NCBI GenBank assembly: GCA_964410065.1
Contig: CAYPFO010000052.1
Location: 1-26,383, forward strand
Direction: 5' to 3'
DNA length: 26,383 nt
Source: Serpens sp964410065
GTDB taxonomy: Bacteria; Pseudomonadota; Gammaproteobacteria; Pseudomonadales; Pseudomonadaceae
Notes under the pieces: generated by a model
Seen by the model: only the letters and a program-made list of their open reading frames with translations
Databases searched by the model: none
What the model was told of the DNA's origin: nothing
Shown: positions 22,555 to 26,383 of the stretch, in pieces
Numbering within the stretch: the stretch's first letter is position 1
Layout: every line of letters begins with the position of its first letter
Translations under genes and position numbers: made by a program

Positions 22555-23754
22555 TCAGACCTTGCGAAACTCGCGAAACGCCATCACCAGCAGCCCGGCG
22601 AGGAGCAGCACGCCCAGCACGCAATACGCCAAGCTGGCGGTCAGCACACCCAGGTGGTCTGCCGCCCAGCCCACAGCCAAGGTCGGCAGGATCGTACCCA
22701 GATAGCCGATGGTGTAGAACGAGGCGATCATCCGACCACGTTCCGCTTCACTGGAGGAATTGGCGACCACGGTCAGCCCGGCCATGAACGAAATGCCGTG
22801 ACCCATGCCGATGCTGATCACCGCCGCCAGGAAGATTGCAAACGAGTGGCTGTACAGCGACACGCCCAGCATCGCCAAGCCTAATCCCATCAGCGCAAAG
22901 CCGAGGCGGGCGGACGTGTGAAGGGCCAGGCGTGAAGCGGGAATCTGGATGCTGGCGGAGATCATCAGGATCATGCCGATGGACAGGCCGCTGATAACCG
23001 GGCCGTGCCACGGCAGCATTTCGTCCAGCATGCTCGGAGCCAGGGACGCGAGCAGGCTGAACAGCGCGGACGCACTGAAAACGCCCATAGAGGCCAGCAG
23101 GAAACGAGGCAGGCGTGCACGTTCCGGCAGGGCGAAGCCTGGCATGAAGGACAGCTGACCACTCAGCATTTCCCTGACGGGCAGCCGGATACGCATCAAG
23201 GCGACCAGGCAGGCCAGCACGGCGACAAACACCACGATATAGGGCGTGCGTAATGGCCAAGGTAGCCACTGTGCCAGGGTGCCGCAGACGATAGGGCCCA
23301 GGCCGAAACCGGCCATGGTCGTGGTGGTGGCGACCACGGGTGCCCGCTTGGCCCACGCCTGCGGCGCATATTTGATCAGCGCAATGGTCGCCGAAGTGCT
23401 GGCCATTCCCGAGGCGACGCCGGAAATGAAGCGGCCAATGCCCAGCACCAGCTCGCTTTGCGCTACGGCGCAGAGGCTTAGCCCCAGCAGCATGACCACC
23501 AGGGCAATTTTCAGTACCCGTGCCGGTCCCATGTAGCCCACCAGGCGCCCCAGAAACAGGAACGCCACAATCGCTCCCACCATGTAGTACACAAAAATGG
23601 CGGTAATGCCGCTGGTCGGCAGTTGCCAGGCGTTCTGGTAGAGGGGAAACAATGGGCTGATCAGCGAGGCGCCAATCGTGGCGGCAGACAGGGCGAGGGC
23701 GATGGTTATAAATGCGCTGCGCCCATAAGCGACGGCCGGAGGGATATCAGACAT
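22555..23754 (-). CDS. MFS transporter
   Basis: A 399-residue, about 12-helix major facilitator protein. The first half holds FLFLGRLVGYMGPARVLKIAL, where motif A lies, and GIGRFISGVASGMASTSATIALIKY in helices 4-5. The second half has ISIGMGHGISFMAGLTVVAN and SEAERGRMIASFYTIGYLGTILPTL. AAGG lies 8 bases before the ATG. Substrate cannot be told from sequence; drug or metabolite efflux is the usual expectation. It converges with the YdfG-type gene across the REP-like cluster. Confidence 0.92.
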   Translation of the reverse strand: MSDIPPAVAYGRSAFITIALALSAATIGASLISPLFPLYQNAWQLPTSGITAIFVYYMVGAIVAFLFLGRLVGYMGPARVLKIALVVMLLGLSLCAVAQSELVLGIGRFISGVASGMASTSATIALIKYAPQAWAKRAPVVATTTTMAGFGLGPIVCGTLAQWLPWPLRTPYIVVFVAVLACLVALMRIRLPVREMLSGQLSFMPGFALPERARLPRFLLASMGVFSASALFSLLASLAPSMLDEMLPWHGPVISGLSIGMILMISASIQIPASRLALHTSARLGFALMGLGLAMLGVSLYSHSFAIFLAAVISIGMGHGISFMAGLTVVANSSSEAERGRMIASFYTIGYLGTILPTLAVGWAADHLGVLTASLAYCVLGVLLLAGLLVMAFREFRKV

Positions 23755-24001
23755 GCATCAAGCCTTGCACGAACGTGCGTGAGTACGGGTGGCGGGTACG
23801 AAGGCTGGGATTGGCCCAGGCTGCGCGACCGGGTGCGCATGGTAGCACTGCGTGTGTTCGGGCTGAATTGACTGATTGCAGGCATCTTCAAGGCAACCAC
23901 GCTATCCCGTGCTCAACCTAGGCGATGGGTATCGCCATCCTGCGCGGCAGGGCTCCGGCCAGGCGTAGCGGCCAAGGTGAATAATTGAGGCTGCCGAAAA
24001 G
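23755..24001. other. Intergenic stretch with a small palindrome
   Basis: No gene is supported here. GGCGAT-GGGT-ATCGCC (23921-23936) can form a 6-bp hairpin with a 4-base loop, in a setting (CTCAACCTAGGCGATGGGTATCGCC) that resembles degenerate intergenic repeats of Pseudomonas. The bases before 23810 presumably hold the promoter of the MFS gene; no clear boxes were found. Confidence 0.35.
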
Positions 24002-24031
24002 CACACCGCCCGCCAAGTGGCGGGCGGTGTG
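24002..24031 (-). terminator. Intrinsic terminator of the nspC-dehydrogenase operon
   Basis: CACACCGCCCGCC (24002-24014) pairs perfectly with GGCGGGCGGTGTG (24019-24031) around AAGT. On the minus strand, a short T run (CTTTTCGG) follows the stem. It begins 7 bases after the stop of the minus-strand dehydrogenase gene. Confidence 0.82.
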
Positions 24032-24037
24032 TGGGCG

Positions 24038-25282
24038 TCAGGCCAGCTGATCCCAGGGGCGGTCGCCGTTGGCGCCCTTGATGCGGGTGGGCAGGCCCAT
24101 CTGGTCAAGCAGGGTGAGGAACGGCGCGGCGGGCAGCTCCTCGACGTTGACCATGCGCTTGGCATCCCATTCGCCGCTGACAATCAGGCGCGCGGCGGCC
24201 ACTGGCGGAACGCCGGCGGTGTAGGAAATGCCCTGGCTGTCCGTCTCGGCGTAGGCGTCCTTGTGGTCGGCGACGTTGTAGATCAACAGTTCGCGTTCCT
24301 TGCCATCCTTGGTGCCCTTGATCAGGTCGCCGATGCAGGTCTTGCCGGTGTAGCCCGGCGCCAGCGAGGCGGGATCGGGCAGCACGGCCTTGACCACCTT
24401 CAGCGGCACCACTTCCAGGCCTTCGGCGGTCTTGACCGGTTGCTCGGAGAGCAGGCCGAGGTTTTTCAGCACGGTGAACACGTTGATGTAGTGCTCGCCG
24501 AAGCTCATCCAGAAGCGGATGTTCGGGACGTTGAGGTGCTTCGACAGCGAATGCACCTCGTCATGCCCGGTGAGGTACAGGTTTTGCTGGCCTACGACTG
24601 GCAGGTCGTCGGTGCGCTTGACCTCGAACATCGTATTGCTGGTCCACTGGCTGTTCTGCCAGCTCCATACTTGGCCGGTAAATTCGCGGAAGTTGATTTC
24701 CGGGTCGAAGTTGGTGGCGAAGTATTTGCCGTGGGAGCCGGCGTTCACGTCGAGGATATCGATCGAGTCGATCTGGTCGAAGTGCCGCTCTGCCGCCAGG
24801 GCTGCCCAGGCATTGACTACGCCCGGATCGAAGCCGGCGCCGAGAATCGCGGTAACGCCTTTTTCCTGGCACTCGGCCAGGTGCTTCCATTCGTAGTTGC
24901 CATACCACGGCGGGGTCTCGCAAATCTTGCCCGGCTCTTCGTGAATGGCGGTGTCGAGATACGCCGCTCCGGTCTCCATGCAGGCGCGCAGCACCGACAT
25001 GTTGAGAAATGCCGAACCGACGTTGATGACGATCTGTGAATCGGTTTCGCGGATCAGCGACGTGGTCGCTTCGATATCCAGCGCGTTCAAGGCGTAGGCC
25101 TTGATCTCAGCTGGCACCTTGAGGCTCTCCTTGGCCTTGACGCTTTCAATGATGGCTTGGCATTTGTCGACACTGCGCGAAGCAATGGCAATCTGACCGA
25201 GCTCATCATTGTGTTGCGCACACTTATGGGCCACAACCTTGGCCACACCTCCTGCACCGATGATCAGAACGTTTCTCTTCAT
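24038..25282 (-). CDS. Carboxynorspermidine/carboxyspermidine dehydrogenase (saccharopine dehydrogenase family)
   Basis: A 414-residue enzyme that condenses L-aspartate beta-semialdehyde with putrescine or 1,3-diaminopropane using NADPH, giving carboxyspermidine or carboxynorspermidine. The dinucleotide-binding loop GAGGVA is at residues 9-14 (LIIGAGGVAKVVAHKCAQH). Family blocks are AAYLDTAIHEEPGKICETPPWYGNYEWK, AILGAGFDPGVVNAWAALA and VNAGSHGKYFATNFDPEINFREFTG. It follows nspC by 20 bases on the same strand; GGGAG lies 6 bases before the ATG. The pairing with nspC distinguishes it from lysine-pathway relatives. Confidence 0.94.
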   Translation of the reverse strand: MKRNVLIIGAGGVAKVVAHKCAQHNDELGQIAIASRSVDKCQAIIESVKAKESLKVPAEIKAYALNALDIEATTSLIRETDSQIVINVGSAFLNMSVLRACMETGAAYLDTAIHEEPGKICETPPWYGNYEWKHLAECQEKGVTAILGAGFDPGVVNAWAALAAERHFDQIDSIDILDVNAGSHGKYFATNFDPEINFREFTGQVWSWQNSQWTSNTMFEVKRTDDLPVVGQQNLYLTGHDEVHSLSKHLNVPNIRFWMSFGEHYINVFTVLKNLGLLSEQPVKTAEGLEVVPLKVVKAVLPDPASLAPGYTGKTCIGDLIKGTKDGKERELLIYNVADHKDAYAETDSQGISYTAGVPPVAAARLIVSGEWDAKRMVNVEELPAAPFLTLLDQMGLPTRIKGANGDRPWDQLA

Positions 25283-25302
25283 TTATCTCCCTCACTGCCG
25301 CC

Positions 25303-26383
25303 TCAGGAGAGGCTGGACAGATAGTCGTCGAAACCAAACTCGCGAACCAACTCGACGTTGCCGTCGAGTTGACGCACGGCGATGGCCGGCATCTTGAGTC
25401 CGTTGAACCAGTTTTTCTTGACCATGGTGTAGCCCGCCGCGTCGATGAACGACAGCCGATCGCCGATGGTCAGCGGACGATCAAATTGGTACTCGCCGAA
25501 GATGTCGCCCGCAAGACAGGATTTGCCGCACACCATGTAGGTGTGTTCGCCCGCGCAGGGTGCCATTTTGGCGTCGAGGCGGTAAATCAGCAGATCGAGC
25601 ATGTGGGCTTCGATGGAGCTGTCTACCACCGCGAGGTTCTTGCCGTTGTACAGCGTGTCGAGCACGGTCACTTCCAGGGACGCGCTCTGAGTGATCGCCG
25701 CTTCGCCCGGCTCCAGATAAATCTGCACGCCGTAGCGTTCGGAGAAGGCCTTCAGGCGCGCGCAGAAGGCGTCCAGCGGATAGCCTTCGCCGGTGAAGTG
25801 GATGCCGCCACCCAGACTGACCCACTGCACCTGGCGCAGCAGATGGCCGAAGCGCTCCTCAATAGTGCCGAGCATCTGGTCGAACAGCTCGAAGCTGCTG
25901 TTCTCGCAGTTGTTGTGGAACATGAAACCGGAGATCTGCTCGATGACGCCTTCAATCTTCGCCGGGTCCCATTCTCCCAGACGGCTGAACGGACGCGCTG
26001 GGTCGGCCAGCAAGTAGTCGGAGCTGCTCACCTGCGGGTTGACGCGCAAGCCGCGCACCGCACCGCTGGAAGCTTCGGCGAAGCGCTGCAGCTGGCCAAT
26101 GGAGTTGAAGATGACCTTGTCGGAGTTGCCCAGCATCTCGTCGATTTCGTCATCGGCCCAGGCCACGCTGTAGGCGTGGGTTTCGCCGGCGAACTTCTGG
26201 CGGCCCAGCTTGAGCTCGTACAGCGACGACGAGGTTGTGCCGTCCATGTACTGCTGCATCAGGTCGAAGACCGACCAGGTGGCAAAGCACTTGAGCGCCA
26301 GCAGGGCCTTGGCCCCGGACTGCTCGCGTACGTAGGCAATCTTCTCAAGATTGACCAGCAGCTTCTGTTTGTCGATCAGGTAA
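25303..26383 (-). CDS. nspC: Carboxynorspermidine/carboxyspermidine decarboxylase (partial, 5' end outside window)
   Basis: The window holds 359 residues to the stop, close to the usual length of about 365, so only a few N-terminal residues are missing. A PLP enzyme of the alanine-racemase-like fold III that removes CO2 from carboxy(nor)spermidine. The PLP lysine lies in GAKALLALKCFATW near the N-terminus. Others are VQWVSLGGGIHFTGEGYPLDAF, YLEPGEAAI and VCGKSCLAGDIFGEYQF with the conserved Cys and Asp. Directly upstream of the dehydrogenase in one operon. Sequence alone does not tell whether spermidine or norspermidine is made. Confidence 0.95.
   Translation of the reverse strand, partial: YLIDKQKLLVNLEKIAYVREQSGAKALLALKCFATWSVFDLMQQYMDGTTSSSLYELKLGRQKFAGETHAYSVAWADDEIDEMLGNSDKVIFNSIGQLQRFAEASSGAVRGLRVNPQVSSSDYLLADPARPFSRLGEWDPAKIEGVIEQISGFMFHNNCENSSFELFDQMLGTIEERFGHLLRQVQWVSLGGGIHFTGEGYPLDAFCARLKAFSERYGVQIYLEPGEAAITQSASLEVTVLDTLYNGKNLAVVDSSIEAHMLDLLIYRLDAKMAPCAGEHTYMVCGKSCLAGDIFGEYQFDRPLTIGDRLSFIDAAGYTMVKKNWFNGLKMPAIAVRQLDGNVELVREFGFDDYLSSLS

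Noticed and set aside
24017..25039. 340-codon plus-strand frame
   Set aside because: Antisense to the carboxynorspermidine dehydrogenase gene and spans its terminator; no motifs.
1..26383. CRISPR array, tRNA, rRNA or defence-system genes
   Set aside because: No regularly spaced repeats, no tRNA-like cloverleaf or CCA ends, and no nuclease, helicase or toxin-type genes were seen in reading the window.

Overview
The window looks like a chromosomal segment of a Pseudomonas-type gammaproteobacterium. It has roughly 60% GC and purine-rich Shine-Dalgarno sites. From about 130 to 10,000 the gene content matches, from memory, the P. aeruginosa PA2817-PA2797 neighbourhood: fadE, a YadG/YadH-type ABC exporter, a cupredoxin, queF, a DUF4404 protein, a thioesterase, mlaA, rssB and rssC. 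The CopRS/PtrA genes I remember between the permease and cupredoxin of P. aeruginosa are absent. Genus and species cannot be fixed from the sequence alone.

Layout. (1) 1-10,001, core metabolism and envelope: the tail of a probable etfA with a strong terminator, a PA2817-like small protein, the acyl-CoA dehydrogenase fadE, an exporter pair with a 4-bp overlap, a secreted copper-type protein, queuosine synthesis (queF), lipid trafficking (mlaA) and a stress-sigma-factor partner-switching pair (rssB-rssC, also with a 4-bp overlap). (2) 10,055-14,665, an arsenic island: arsR, an ArsJ-linked gapdh, arsJ and a 66-residue CxxC protein run leftward, while the arsenite exporter acr3 and a 71-residue unknown protein run rightward from a shared control region. 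No arsC is present. Arsenate would leave as 1-arseno-3-phosphoglycerate (GAPDH plus ArsJ) and arsenite through Acr3. (3) 14,707-19,821, stress and accessory genes: cbpA-cbpM, a DUF3079 protein under a perfect Anr/FNR box, an unknown 471-residue membrane protein divergent from a very acidic small protein, a DoxX protein and a Tas-like aldo/keto reductase. (4) 19,913-22,554, a patchy zone: a GNAT-like protein of lower GC, a strong hairpin, an IS3-family remnant fused to the tail of a broken EamA/DMT permease, a YdfG-type dehydrogenase and a cluster of REP-like inverted repeats. (5) 22,555-26,383: an MFS transporter, then the operon nspC-carboxynorspermidine dehydrogenase, which makes spermidine or norspermidine by the carboxy route.

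The most distinctive content is the compact arsC-less arsenic island with two unrecognised small proteins at the ends of its operons, the Anr box before DUF3079/cbpAM, and the carboxy(nor)spermidine operon. I saw no CRISPR array, tRNA or rRNA, and no clear case for a wholly new system. The two ars-linked small proteins are the best candidates for undescribed function.
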